Shown here: piece after piece, positions 37,184 to 47,598 of the stretch
How the letters are laid out: each line of letters starts with the position of its first letter
Position numbering within the stretch: position 1 is the stretch's first letter
NCBI GenBank assembly: GCA_951213105.1
Contig: OX578147.1
Location: forward strand, 124,465,642-124,529,641
Source of the DNA: Amaurobius ferox
Taxonomy: Eukaryota; Arthropoda; Arachnida; Araneae; Amaurobiidae
Reading direction: 5' to 3'
DNA: 64,000 nucleotides
Notes under the pieces: generated by a model
Seen by the model: the letters and a program-made list of their open reading frames with translations, nothing else
Databases searched by the model: none
What the model was told of the DNA's origin: nothing
Translations under genes and position numbers: made by a program

Positions 37184-37400
37184 GTTAGCATTTTATCAAC
37201 TAGGCGTACATTTCTGGCACTGAGTAATGGGAATATTTAAATAAGGAGTTCGGTTTTAGTTCCAAACTCGAGAGAGTGGAGAACTGAGTTGCTCTTCAAC
37301 TTGTAATCAAATCTGAAAAGTACAATTTATCAGGGTCAAGTTCCTTCTGCGGCTTTTAATCTAATAGACGTAGAAACTATTTATCATCCGCATTAAACGA
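37184..37400 (+). repeat. Left arm of a ~2.2-kb inverted-repeat structure
   Basis: The arm carries GAGTAATGGGAATAT, CAATTTATCAG and AATAGACGTAGAAAC. The same blocks occur in reverse complement at about 39180-39400, and in direct orientation at about 9716-9950. Confidence 0.6.
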
Positions 37401-37582
37401 CATTGATGCGATTCATTTCCGAAATTCAGGCCTTAGCTCGGATAACTCAAGACTTGGAATAAAGTTGAATACGTGGATTTAAAATTTAGGTTTATAAATC
37501 AGTACAACGATGCGTGAGAAAATTAGAATGCTCGCGGTTTAACGTTTTCCGCGCATTTTATGCTAGTTACTTTTATACATTC

Positions 37583-38240
37583 ATAGTATAATATTTTGAG
37601 AAAGTATTGCAAAGATTCAAAAATTCGAATTCGAGTTACCAAAGGAAGAGCACGTGTTAAACATTCTTGAACTCGAATTCGAGTTTCCACCAGAAGAGCA
37701 TGATTTAAGCATTCCTGAACTCGAATTCGAGTTTCCTACGGAAGAGCACGTTTTAGACATTCCTGAACTGGAATTCGAGTTTCTAACGGAAGAGCACGTT
37801 TTAGACATTCTTGAACTCGAATTCGAGTTTCCACCGGAAGAGCACGTTTCAGGCATTCCTGAACTCGAATCGAACGTTATTGAAAGGATGTCTGTGTACG
37901 TATGTTAGTGAGTATATGTATGTTAGTGTGCTTGAATGAATGCTGATGTGTCTGTGTGTGTGTATGCTAGTTTGTGTGTCCGTGAGTCAGTGAATGCGAT
38001 ATTTCACGAACGAATGGAGCGTTTCAAACATAATACAGTACTATTGTTACAATCAGTGAATACTGGTAAGTTATAGATTTTAAACGCTGTCGAATGTTTG
38101 GAAGTCTCCCCTTTCCGAATTTGGAATGAATGTTTGAAAAAAATCATTAAAATTTCGAGATCTTCAATAACGATAAACAAATAATCATGTCGAACGTAAT
38201 TTTTCATTAGGAAACGGTCGATTATAGATATCTTAGATAT
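37583..38240 (-). mobile_element. GACTTTCC-family element, rearranged copy
   Basis: From the left it shows AGAAAGTATTGC, AATTCGAATTCGAG, the 48-bp array, a GATGTCTGTGTACG segment with GT-rich expansion and AACGAATGGAGCGTTTC. It then follows the family order loosely to about 38240. The far end of the element is not found. Confidence 0.5.
37622..37875. repeat. 48-bp tandem array, about 5 units
   Basis: Units with AACTCGAATTCGAGTTTCC recur at 37622, 37670, 37718, 37766 and 37814, exactly 48 bp apart, with a partial unit at 37861. The unit corresponds to the segment of the GACTTTCC family around GAATTCGAGTTTTCGAC and GGAGAGCACGTTTCAAGCAT. Because 48 is a multiple of three, the array reads open on both strands and gives acidic 16-residue repeats. 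I do not regard these as a gene. Confidence 0.88.
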
Positions 38241-38870
38241 TAACTGATTTGGATGTAGCATCAAATTCCAGAGGGAAAAAGAGGACCCACAAAGGATTTT
38301 CACTTCGGGTTCTAAAAATGTCGTTTCCGATTAAAAAATTTACATTTTCTTTGAAACATGTATTACTTGGAATCTGCTACAAATATATACAGCTTATATG
38401 TGACTTATGAATTCAGTATCAAATTACGGAGGAGCATGTGGAGTTCACTAAGGATTTCCACTTCTGGTTCTTTTTTATCTTTCAGTTTAAAAAAGATTGA
38501 AAAATATATTTATCAAGATTAGCTGTAGAGCTTAGATGATGTCTGATGTGAATTTACGATTAAATTTCAGACGAAAGTTCACTAAAACGAACTTCTCAAG
38601 ATTTGCAAGATTTGGTACAAATAGAAATTAGGTGATGACTGATATGGATTCAGCTCAAAATTCCAAAGAGGAGGGGTGCATTAATTAAGGATCTCTACTT
38701 ATGATTTCCCCTCTTCCTATTCAAAAATTTTCCTTGAAACATCTATATCTCAGGATTAGTTTTAGATGATGACTGATATGGATTCAGCATCAAATTCCAG
38801 TAGGTATTAGGGGTTTTACTAAGGATTTCCATTTTCGCTTCTGGAGATGTCACGTCCGGTTTCCCAACAA
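38226..38870. repeat. Degenerate tandem repeat, about 5 units
   Basis: Units carry GATGACTGATATGGATTCAGC, CAAATTCCAGAGG and CACTAAGGATTTCCACTT. They lie near 38240, 38405, 38535, 38635 and 38765, with uneven spacing (about 100-165 bp) and much divergence. Confidence 0.65.
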
Positions 38871-39179
38871 TTCTTTATGACTGTACGAAATAAGTATGCA
38901 ATGGAGAATTAAAACGTTTAATAGTCATGTCATAAATGATGTGCACATACCGCTTTAAACCATATAAAGATTCCTTTATAAATTTCTTGTTTACATTTAT
39001 ATCATAACAAATAACAAAATACATCCACATACCAAATTCTAATCATGGATCTTCAGAATTTCATTTTTCACGTATGGTGTAACTTATCTAAGTATAATAG
39101 TGTACCTTATCTTGATAATAGTGTAACTTATCCTGATTAACCCTATTAATAGTGCAACTTATCCTGATATGGATGTGGA

Positions 39180-39400
39180 ATAGAAATTGGTTCTACGTCT
39201 ATTAAATTAAATTCCAGTAAGCGTTTACCAAAGAGGAATGCGATGCTGATAAATGAAATTTTGTAGATCGATTTCAGGGTTTAGATTAACTCCTATCCGC
39301 CAGAGCTACCAGTCTTAATTTGCATATTCCCATGGTTAAGTGGCAGGAATTTAAGTCTATCTGATAAAACTTCGCAGCTGAATGCCGAAATGAATTTAAA
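39180..39400 (-). repeat. Right arm of a ~2.2-kb inverted-repeat structure
   Basis: This is the reverse complement of the arm at 37184-37400, with matches at ATATTCCCAT, CTGATAAAT and TCTACGTCTATTA. Together the arms enclose the rearranged GACTTTCC copy and the 38226-38870 array. Confidence 0.6.
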
Positions 39401-39462
39401 GTTAAGTTTATAGAGTGTTCGCTTTAAAGGGTATTGAGTAATTTGTATGTAAGATTGGTGAG

Positions 39463-39738
39463 TAACTGAATAAAAGTAACGACATCATATTAATGATTAC
39501 TTTTCGTGTAGCTGAGTAAAAGTAACGGCATCATATTAATGATTACTTTTCTTCTAACTAAGTAAAAGTAACGGCATCATATTAATGATTACTTTTCTTG
39601 TAACTGAGTAAAAGTAACGCCATCATATTAATGATTACTTTTCTTGTCACTGAGTAAAAGTAACGGCATCATATTAATGATTACTTGTGTAGTAACTGAG
39701 TAAAAGTAACGACATCATATTAATGATTACTTTTTCGT
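39463..39738. repeat. 46-bp tandem array, 6 units
   Basis: Six units of TAACTGAGTAAAAGTAACGG plus CATCATATTAATGATTAC start at 39463, 39509, 39555, 39601, 39647 and 39693, exactly 46 bp apart. They are nearly identical. No coding signal is seen. Confidence 0.93.
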
Positions 39739-39771
39739 AATGGAGGCCTGCACTTGTTACATTAAAACAAT

Positions 39772-41305
39772 CTGATGTGGCCAGCACATGACTTTTCCTA
39801 TACAAAGCAAGGAATTTACTTCTTTCACAGTGAAGAAAATGATGTATAAAAACTACGGCACAATGTTTTAACTTTGAATTGTATATTTGACGATTTTTCG
39901 GATGACAACATGTAAAACTATTTCATAATTCCCAATAAACTTATATTTCGCGCAACTTTAAATAAACAATCATCAATATGAATAGCATCCTCAATAAGCG
40001 ATATAGTCCATATATTAAAATATTTTAATAATTAATTCATCAATTAGGGGTCATTTTCATTAATTTAGCGTCATTTTTGCAATTTTGACGATATTTTCGT
40101 CAATCTGGGACTAAATACCGCCAAGTTGGCTATACTTTGCTAAATTATTCGCTAAGTTCGCCAAATGCATCACCAAGTGCTACAGACAAACGGAGAGAAA
40201 AGCATTTTTTATATACTGGAAGGTATGTCCGTCATATGACGGACATCAGAAATGGCGAAACATTACTTCCCATTTGGTGTTATTTTTATCAATTTATTGA
40301 CAATTTTGTCACTTTGTCAACATTTAAAATAGTCGCCAAGTTGGCGACGCCACGCTAAATTTCTTGCCAAGCGTTACGAACGGACGGAGAAATGGGTTAT
40401 TCTTATAAACTCATATTTATTAATTGATATTTAGCGCAACTTTAAATTGATAATTATCAAAATTGATAGCAACCTCAATAAGCAAAAGAATCCATATATT
40501 AAAATATTTTAATAATTGGTTCATCAATTTAGTGTTATTTTCGTTAATTTACTGTCATTTTTGCAATTTTGATCACATGTTTGTCACTCTGGGGCGAATT
40601 ATCGTTATGTCGGTGATATTACGCCTAATTAGTCGCCAAGTTCTTCAGCTTGATAGTCAAATTTTTTATACATAGATGACTATTGGTCAAAATATAAAAC
40701 TATTACTCAAAGTATCTTGTCTCGTGAATGGAACAAATTTGATCCACCGGCAAGATGTTAGCAAATTTTTCACATAATATCACATATGAAAAGTGAGCAT
40801 ATTTCCTAATAGTTAATACTTTTCAATTTTATGTAATTTTTGGATAAATTTATTTAAAAAATATGCAATATCTCGAGAACGGTTCATACTAGCGTTCTAA
40901 AGTTTGTCATTCGTTTTCTAATAATATCTACATAAGAAATGGTCATTTATGTAACATTATTGACGGATCTGACTTTTTAATGTTTTATTTTTTAAAATTT
41001 CAATCGAAGATTTAGGGGTCTTCTGAGCATTCGATTGCGTTTAAAACCAATAGGGTTCCCATATTCACAGATTGTAATATTTGCACCAAATTTCGTTCAA
41101 AACTCTCCATTTAATCGTGAGACATCACATCCACAGACTCACGGACGCACACTCATACACTCACATACACACAGACATTACCTCAAAAACGTTCGATTCG
41201 AGTTCAGAGATGTTTCAAACGCGCTTTTTCGTCGAAAACTCGAATTCAAATTTTAGACTCCGTCACAGCATTTCACATATACATTAAATTACGTATATGA
41301 AAAAG
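39772..41305 (+). mobile_element. GACTTTCC-family element, expanded copy
   Basis: The copy runs from CTGATGTGGCCAGCACATGAC to the GACTCCGTCACAGCATTTCACATATAC end. At 1.5 kb it is longer than other copies because the CGCCAAG/TTGGCGAC module region is repeated inside (about 40020-40440 and 40445-40690). It contains the palindrome GTCGCCAAGTTGGCGAC at 40332-40348. There is no transposase frame. Confidence 0.7.
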
Positions 41306-41553
41306 TATAATGTAAGTAGCAGTATGAATGTACGATGTAGGCAGCATATGACTGTTCCTAACAGATTCGTGTTTATATATATTTTCCTCTTTATGTATTA
41401 CACAATACATTAAGTTAATCTTTTTTGTACTAAATTACATGTAAAAATAATACGTATTGAAAATTACAACTAATTTGCTGTTTCAAAACATTTTTATTTT
41501 CATCGGGCGACTTAGCGCATTTTAAATCCTCGCCAGCTTGCAGACAAAAAAAT

Positions 41554-42390
41554 CTGATGTGGGCAGCACATGACTTCCCTTATATAAGGCAATGAATTTA
41601 CTACTTTTACAGTGAAAAAATGATGCATATGATCCGTGGTGCTGTGTTTATAACGTTGAATTTGGCGTTTATCCGGATGACAACATGTAAAAATATTTTG
41701 AAGTATCCAATTAACTTATATTTCACTCAACTCTAAATTAACAATTAACAATATTGATAGTATCCTCAAAAAGCAATATATCTATGTATTAAAATATTTT
41801 AAAAATTTATTCATCAATTTGGCGTCATTTTCATTAACTAGGCATAATTCATGTGATTTGACGATATTTTCGTCAATTTTGAGCGAATACTCGGCAAGAG
41901 GGCAATATGTTGCTAGATTATTCACCGAGTTCGCCAAATGTATCGTCAAGAGTTACAGACAAAGTGAGAGAAGAGTATTTCTTCTATACTAGAAGGTATG
42001 CCCGTTGTATGATGGAATTCAAGATTTGCATAACATTATTTTCCTTTTGGTGACATTTTTTTTATCACTTTTGCGACATTTTCGTTAATTTGACAATATT
42101 AAAAAAGTCGCCAAGTTGGCGACATACTGCTAAATTGGTCACAAAATATTTTGCCAAGAGTTACGGACGGACGGAGAAATGGGTTATTCTCATAATCGAT
42201 TCTTATGCTCTTTCCAAGATATTGAATTTTTATCAAGAAGTCGTCCTTTTCATTGATTTAACGTCAATCTTATCAATTTGGCGACATTTCCCTCAGTTTG
42301 GCGTCATTTAAAATGACACCAAGTTGGCGATATTCTACTAAATTCGTCGCCAAAATTTCGTCAAGCGTTATGGACGGAGAAATTTAGCAG
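41554..42390 (+). mobile_element. GACTTTCC-family element, right part missing
   Basis: It starts CTGATGTGGGCAGCACATGAC and has two rounds of the CGCCAA module (about 41820-42000 and 42040-42190, then 42260-42385). The palindrome GTCGCCAAGTTGGCGAC is at 42107-42123. The copy ends at GGACGGAGAAATT without the CA segment or the right hairpin. Confidence 0.7.
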
Positions 42391-43948
42391 GTATTTTTAT
42401 TTTTCTGTGTATATTTGAAAGTTAAAAAAGAGCTAAATAATAATATAAGAACTAAAATTATATTTTACTAAAAGAATCCAATAATTATTTTATAGTTATT
42501 TATATTTTTTGTGCTTCTTTGAAAGTAAGAATTACTCGTATAAAGTAACATTGGGGAAAAACTAGAATAATACTCAAAATTTTCAATCCAATCAATTTTT
42601 TCAATCCAATCAATTTCCCTCAAAATTTTCAATCAATCCAATCCAATCAAACAAAATATTTTTCTATGTTTCTTTGCAAACATTTTTTGTGCCTTTTTAG
42701 TGCCTTTTTGTAACATTTTTCTGTGCTTTGTAACAGTTTCGTCTGTCTTTGTAAAATGATTTTGATTACTTAGTTTATTTTTTCATCGCATATCAAAATT
42801 CATTTTCATTGCATATCAAAATTCATTTTCATCGCATATCAAAATTCATTATCATCGCATATCAAAATTCATTTTCATCAATCGTTAATTGAACTAATGA
42901 ATAGTTCATGGACAAAGCTGATACAAGCGGTTTTGTGACTTATTTGTGCTATAAGCAAGTTCTTTATTTGTAACAACTGATAATATGTAACTAAGGTAAA
43001 AATGAAAAACAACTTCAATATTGTATTAATAAAATTTGTAAATTGTATTAATTTTAAATAAACAACAAATTTTATGCAGTCAGGGTTCATCTTGGCTCAA
43101 AGGATAACAAAGCCCTGATTTTTGCAATAATTATTTTATATTGTCAAAATACCTATTTTATATATTTCAGTCACTGTATATACATTTTCAATCGTGTTCA
43201 ATTAATATGTTCATATATGTTCAATCACTTCACACTTTACTATCGGGAAAATAATGCAACTGTTATTTTCATTAAAACAATGATTTTGGATGGGCTTTTA
43301 TACATGTGTACGAATAAAATAGTCAACGTGTTGTTGCAGATATATTAATGGGATGGTAAAAGTTTGAGAATAGGTATAAAATACGTAATAAATGAGTGCA
43401 ATAACGAAGTTCTCAAACATCTTCTTGTATTGCCATTTTATATATCTTTTGCTGTAAAGCGTCATTTCTTGTTGGTCCATAGAGAAACGCAATAAACGGT
43501 ACTTTACGGCAAGGTCCGTAGAATATTATATATATATTAACCTTGGCTTTACGGTACTTTGTGTTTTATTGTACTTTGCGATTTACTATATGATATGCTT
43601 TACTGTACTTTGTACTTTACTGTAATTTATGATTTACTGTATATTATGCTTTACTGTACTTTGTGCTTTACTGTGCTTTTGCGTTTACTACTGTACTTTG
43701 CGATTTGTTGTGCATTATGTTTTACTGTACTTAATACTCAGTTTGGAATTTTGGAGACCATATATATGTTATTGCTATTATTTTATAGTTTAATCATCTA
43801 CAATTAAAATTAGAAAAATATGCATTTCTATAATCGACACTTCTATAATATATAGTTTTATATAATTTTATGTCACGAAACCTTCAGACCTAGTGTACCC
43901 AGTCGGAAGTTCATTATAACTGACATAATGGAATCAAAATCTACTTAC
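42391..43948. other. Probable dlg1 intron sequence with short repeats
   Basis: The stretch contains AATCCAATCAATT repeats (about 42590-42650), a 23-bp tandem repeat with CATCGCATATCAAAATTC (about 42783-42880, five units) and a degenerate ~17-bp array of TTTACTGTACTTTG (about 43550-43740). It lies immediately downstream, on the minus strand, of a dlg1 exon. No further exon was recognised. Confidence 0.5.
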
Positions 43949-44120
43949 TAGGCGACGAAGCATCTTCTATATACGAAGGCGGTGATGAGGCAGAGTGATT
44001 GGCGAAAAATTCAGGCGGGCACCTCGTTTTGGCGACTGTCAGCACAACTCTGTCAGACGTAGCCTTTAGAGTTGCAACAGCCTCCTCGTGGGAAACATTT
44101 TCTAGATTGACATCTCCAAC
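43949..44120 (-). CDS. dlg1: dlg1 exon: end of PDZ2 and following linker
   Basis: This 172-bp minus-strand exon lies between the acceptor TTTATATAAATAG/GTT (AG at 44122-44121) and the donor CCTA/GTAAGT (GT at 43948-43947). It starts in phase 0 and ends in phase 1. It encodes LENVSHEEAVATLKATSDRV and then VLTVAK, the second alpha helix (with the class I PDZ histidine at exon residue 11) and the last strand of PDZ2. A Ser/Pro-rich linker ending SYIEDASSP follows. It continues exactly the exon at 47282-47488: that exon ends DKLLA and this one opens with the expected Val. Discs large is a membrane-associated guanylate kinase scaffold that binds C-terminal tails of channels and adhesion proteins at junctions and synapses. 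This short exon is easy to miss because no long frame marks it. Confidence 0.93.
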
Positions 44121-44809
44121 CTATTTATATAAAAATATAAATTACTTGCAAATAAAAAATAAAAATTATAAAAATTCGTTTAAAAATCGGTTGCTTCTAA
44201 CGTAGAGTTTCGAGAATGCGTTAGAAAGTTGACGCCAAAGAGAAGCTGACGCCAAATGTCAGAAAAAGTAGCGTCAAATATTACAAGCATGCTGAGCAAC
44301 AGACCGACAAACAATGCCAAACTGTGTATATATTAGGTCAATTATTGATTTTGGAATAATATGAAGACCTGGTCTCAGACGTGCATTTTCTCCTCTTTAA
44401 GCGCTTATTAAAATTAATGTAATTTTAATCTTAACAATAATATGTGTGAATAAATAATATTTTTTTTTTAAAGTTAAAAATGTGGAATTTAATGTGCGGT
44501 GTTTTAATTAATGATTATATTTTAGGAACTCGTACAAAGGGGTATAGGTAATGGTTGGTTTTTGTGGCCACGATGTAATGTGCGAATACTCGATTTACGA
44601 CCACGTTAATTTTGGGGTTTTTACAAATTATGCGCTTAATGTTTAGCTTCTTCTCTTTTTATTACACCACAATTTTCACTAAACAATAAACGTTTTTCGG
44701 ATTATGTTACTCCAGTGCAACAACAAGAATAAATGGTCATTTTCTCGCTTCTTGCTCTACAGAGTCAAATCGACTATTAGGTGCAAAAAATGTTAAAAAA
44801 CAAGAAATC

Positions 44810-45250
44810 GGTCCACCAATTCTGGTTGCTGCTCTGGCAGCATGATTCTAAACATTTCGAAGTTTGAACAGATGGACGTTACCAAATTGTTCAAGAAATT
44901 AAAGCGATGATCAGTTTTACACAGCGAATATGTTTAATCAAGTTTTCAATGTTTAAATTTTTTATTTAAAGGAAAAAATCTTTATAAATAGTTAAAAACT
45001 GTAAGCTTTAAAAATACAGATAAAAATACAGACAAAACATCCATCCACCGATTCTGGCAGCATTATAGTAAACATTTCGAAGTTTGAACAAATGGACGTT
45101 ACTAAATTGTTTAAGAGATTAAAGTGATAATCAGTTTTACATAGTGAATATGTTTAACAAAGTTTTCAATGTTTAATTTTTATTTAGAGGAAAATATGTC
45201 TCTAAATAGTTAAAAACAATAAATTTTAAAAAATACAGATAAAAAATGCA
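44810..45250. repeat. 220-bp tandem duplication in a dlg1 intron
   Basis: Two units with AACATTTCGAAGTTTGAACA (44851 and 45071) are 220 bp apart and match over most of their length, including TCAGTTTTACA and AAGTTTTCAATGTTTAA. No coding signal is seen. Confidence 0.8.
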
Positions 45251-45609
45251 AAAGTATTATTTGATAAACTAAAATAACTGACATAAATCATGGTATTTTG
45301 GCATTTATTACCCCAAGATCTCGGGATAAATTTTTTGAGCGGTATCTCAAAATTCAGGATTCCAGTACTACAGTCTTTAGTTCTAATATGACTTCTTAAG
45401 AGGTGAATAAATTATATGTACTTTCACATTTTTATTGAAATTTGTAATTTTAGTTCAAATAATTATATTCACCTATTAGTTCAAATAGATTTTTTCATCT
45501 ATTATTTTCATCTATATTTAAAATTTGTATTGCAGTAGTTATTTTCACCTATGTTTAGTTCTAATAGTTATTTTCATCTATTTTTGAAACATGTTTTTTA
45601 ATTAAAATA

Positions 45610-47105
45610 CGCTGGTGTCCAAAAATTAAGCATAATCAATATAAATCTGAATATTTGTCGAACCAATACTCAGAATGGAACGAAACTTGATATACGGGTG
45701 TAATAGAGTAATGCAAGTGCAATAACAGTAAAACAAAATTAAAAAAAAAATTTATGTAGAAATAAGTCATTAAAAAATAAGGTGTCAAAATGTGACTTTT
45801 TTCGTAGGACAAAAATACTGTAGCGCTGGTACGTAAGTATTAATAGAGGGTGTTGATAGCTCTTTCAACCACGTACGCGTCACATCGGTTTTTCATGCTT
45901 TCTATGAGTTTATCCATGAGTAAACGCAAAAAGTCCCACTTCTGAAGTAGAGTTGTTTTCAGTTCCGGAATGGTTGATTGGATGCAATTCGTCTCCCTAG
46001 TACATCCCACTGATGCTCAATGGGATTCATATCCAAAGACTTTAATGGCTACAGCATTCACTGGATATCGCCACTTTGAATACAATCATCGATCAGATGA
46101 GAGTGGTGTGGGCGCGCTTTTCATCCAGGAATGCGAATTGTGAAAAAGCTAAGTATAACGTTCTCGTATGTCGTCTTTGTATCAGACAGTACCTCTGTCA
46201 AAGACGTGAAGCTCTGTGCCCCCGCTCAGCATTGTGCCTGCTCATACTAAAATTCCAACATCTCCAAAGTAATCCCTTTTTGTGATGTTAAGGCGATGGT
46301 TATGTGTTCCCCGTGCTCAAGATATAGTGGTGAGACCAAAATCAGTTTGTAAACTGAAATTAGACTCATCAGTAGAGAACACATTGTGCTACTGATTGAG
46401 AGTGTAGTTACGATGTTCCTAAATTCACTATAACTGCAAAAGCCTGTGTGCAGGATTGGGCGGAAGACAGATTGTAGGACGTCTGATAAACAGTACAGTT
46501 TCTTGAGCTTCCTGTTAATAGTTTGACTAAAAACAGTTGCTTCTGTGATGGCTGTCAGCGTCAGCTAGCTCTCCAGAGTGTTGCCATAGAGACATCATCC
46601 TGTGACGTCCTGCAGTTAATGCCAGCTATCCATCCTGTCGAGGGATTATAACTTTTAGACGACATTGTACTACCTGATCACCAATGTCTTCTCCGTTTGG
46701 AACACTCTCAACAGTGTTGATATTACACATTGTGGCGCAGTTATTGTTCTGGACTCTTCTGCCTATGTCTATCCTAATTCAACAATTCCGATTACTTTAC
46801 CCTTAAAAAAGGTTAACTTGAAGTATTTATACCATAATCAGTTCCTTCTAAACAACAACAATAACACTAGTTTTACGCTGATTGTAAAAGACTGGAATAA
46901 CACATGCACCGTATGGTCAACCGTAGGGAGTTACGATATGAACATCTTATTTGCGCATATATCGTCCACTGATAAAATTTGAATTGGTAAAGAGATTGCC
47001 CAACGTTAGTGGATAATATATATGCAAATTTTTGCTGTTTTGTTTGCGTTTACTCCTTTCTTTGTGTATTTTACTAGTTATGCTTCACTTTTGGACACTA
47101 GTGCG
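45610..47105 (-). mobile_element. Tc1/mariner-like element in a dlg1 intron
   Basis: The element is 1496 bp and is flanked by TA at 45608-45609 and 47106-47107. Its terminal inverted repeats are GTGTCCAAAAATTAAGCATAA on the left and, in complement, GTGTCCAAAAGTGAAGCATAA on the right. It lies between the two dlg1 exons and ends 177 bp from the PDZ exon. Confidence 0.85.
45850..46700 (-). pseudogene. Tc1-type transposase, heavily decayed
   Basis: Read on the minus strand, pieces of a Tc1 transposase follow in order. There is a TVFSQTINRKLK helix-turn-helix part and a VFSTDESNFSLQTD catalytic block with the first Asp kept. A FLDEKRAHTT stretch corresponds to the second block, and a C-terminal ENNSTSEVGLF-like region follows. 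Many stops and frameshifts separate the pieces. It is a dead relic from a different lineage than the Tc1 element at 15449-16935. Confidence 0.75.
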
Positions 47106-47281
47106 TAATTAAAATATGTTTTTCGATTCTACAGTTAACTTTTTAGTTCATTTCTCCTAATTTCTATAACGCAGTTGCTTAAAATATAAAAACCGAACAG
47201 CATAATGCTTGAAAAATATTCTTAATTACCCGCATCACAATACAGGCATTACGCTGCCTTCAATAATGCACCACCACTCAC

Positions 47282-47488
47282 CGCCAGCAGCTTATCTCCC
47301 ACTTGCAGTCTCCTGTCCACGTAGGCTGCTCCCCCTTCCATGACCTTCGTGATGTAGATCCCATCGTCGCCTGGAACGTGCTGATTGCCTACGCCTCCGG
47401 CTATGCTGAAGCCTAGGCCCTTGTTACCCTTTATGAGCTCAATTTCTAGAATCCTTTGGGGCTGGTGCATACGGATTCGCTTCACGAC
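47282..47488 (-). CDS. dlg1: dlg1 exon: first two thirds of PDZ2
   Basis: This minus-strand exon is 207 bp (69 codons, phase 0 at both ends). It lies between the acceptor ATTTCCTCCAG/GTCGTG (AG at 47490-47489) and the donor CTGGCG/GTGAGT (GT at 47281-47280). It encodes VVKRIRMHQ, then ILEIELIKG and the carboxylate-binding loop GLGFSIAGG (exon residues 24-32). [15 protein letters not shown] and EGGAA...[10 protein letters not shown] follow. This matches the second PDZ domain of discs large (DLG/PSD-95) proteins closely. DGRL is the usual form in these proteins, whereas this copy has DRRL. A 3.16-kb intron with a dead Tc1 element separates it from the exon at 43949-44120, and a 260-bp satellite begins about 110 bp upstream of the acceptor. 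Confidence 0.95.
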
Positions 47489-47598
47489 CTGGAGGAAATA
47501 ATGAGTTAAATAAATATTAAGAAAAGCAATTGAGCATGAAAATGTAATGTTATTTGAAGAATAGAAGAGGATCATTGCGCACATATACATTAGTTTCT

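Noticed and set aside
37654..37908. 84-codon acidic repeat protein and the opposite Ser-rich frame
   Set aside because: Both are open only because the tandem unit is 48 bp, a multiple of three. The unit is non-coding transposon sequence elsewhere.
46665..46982. 105-codon plus-strand frame
   Set aside because: It overlaps the decayed Tc1 transposase, which reads on the minus strand, and extends towards the element's terminal repeat. No family motif is present.
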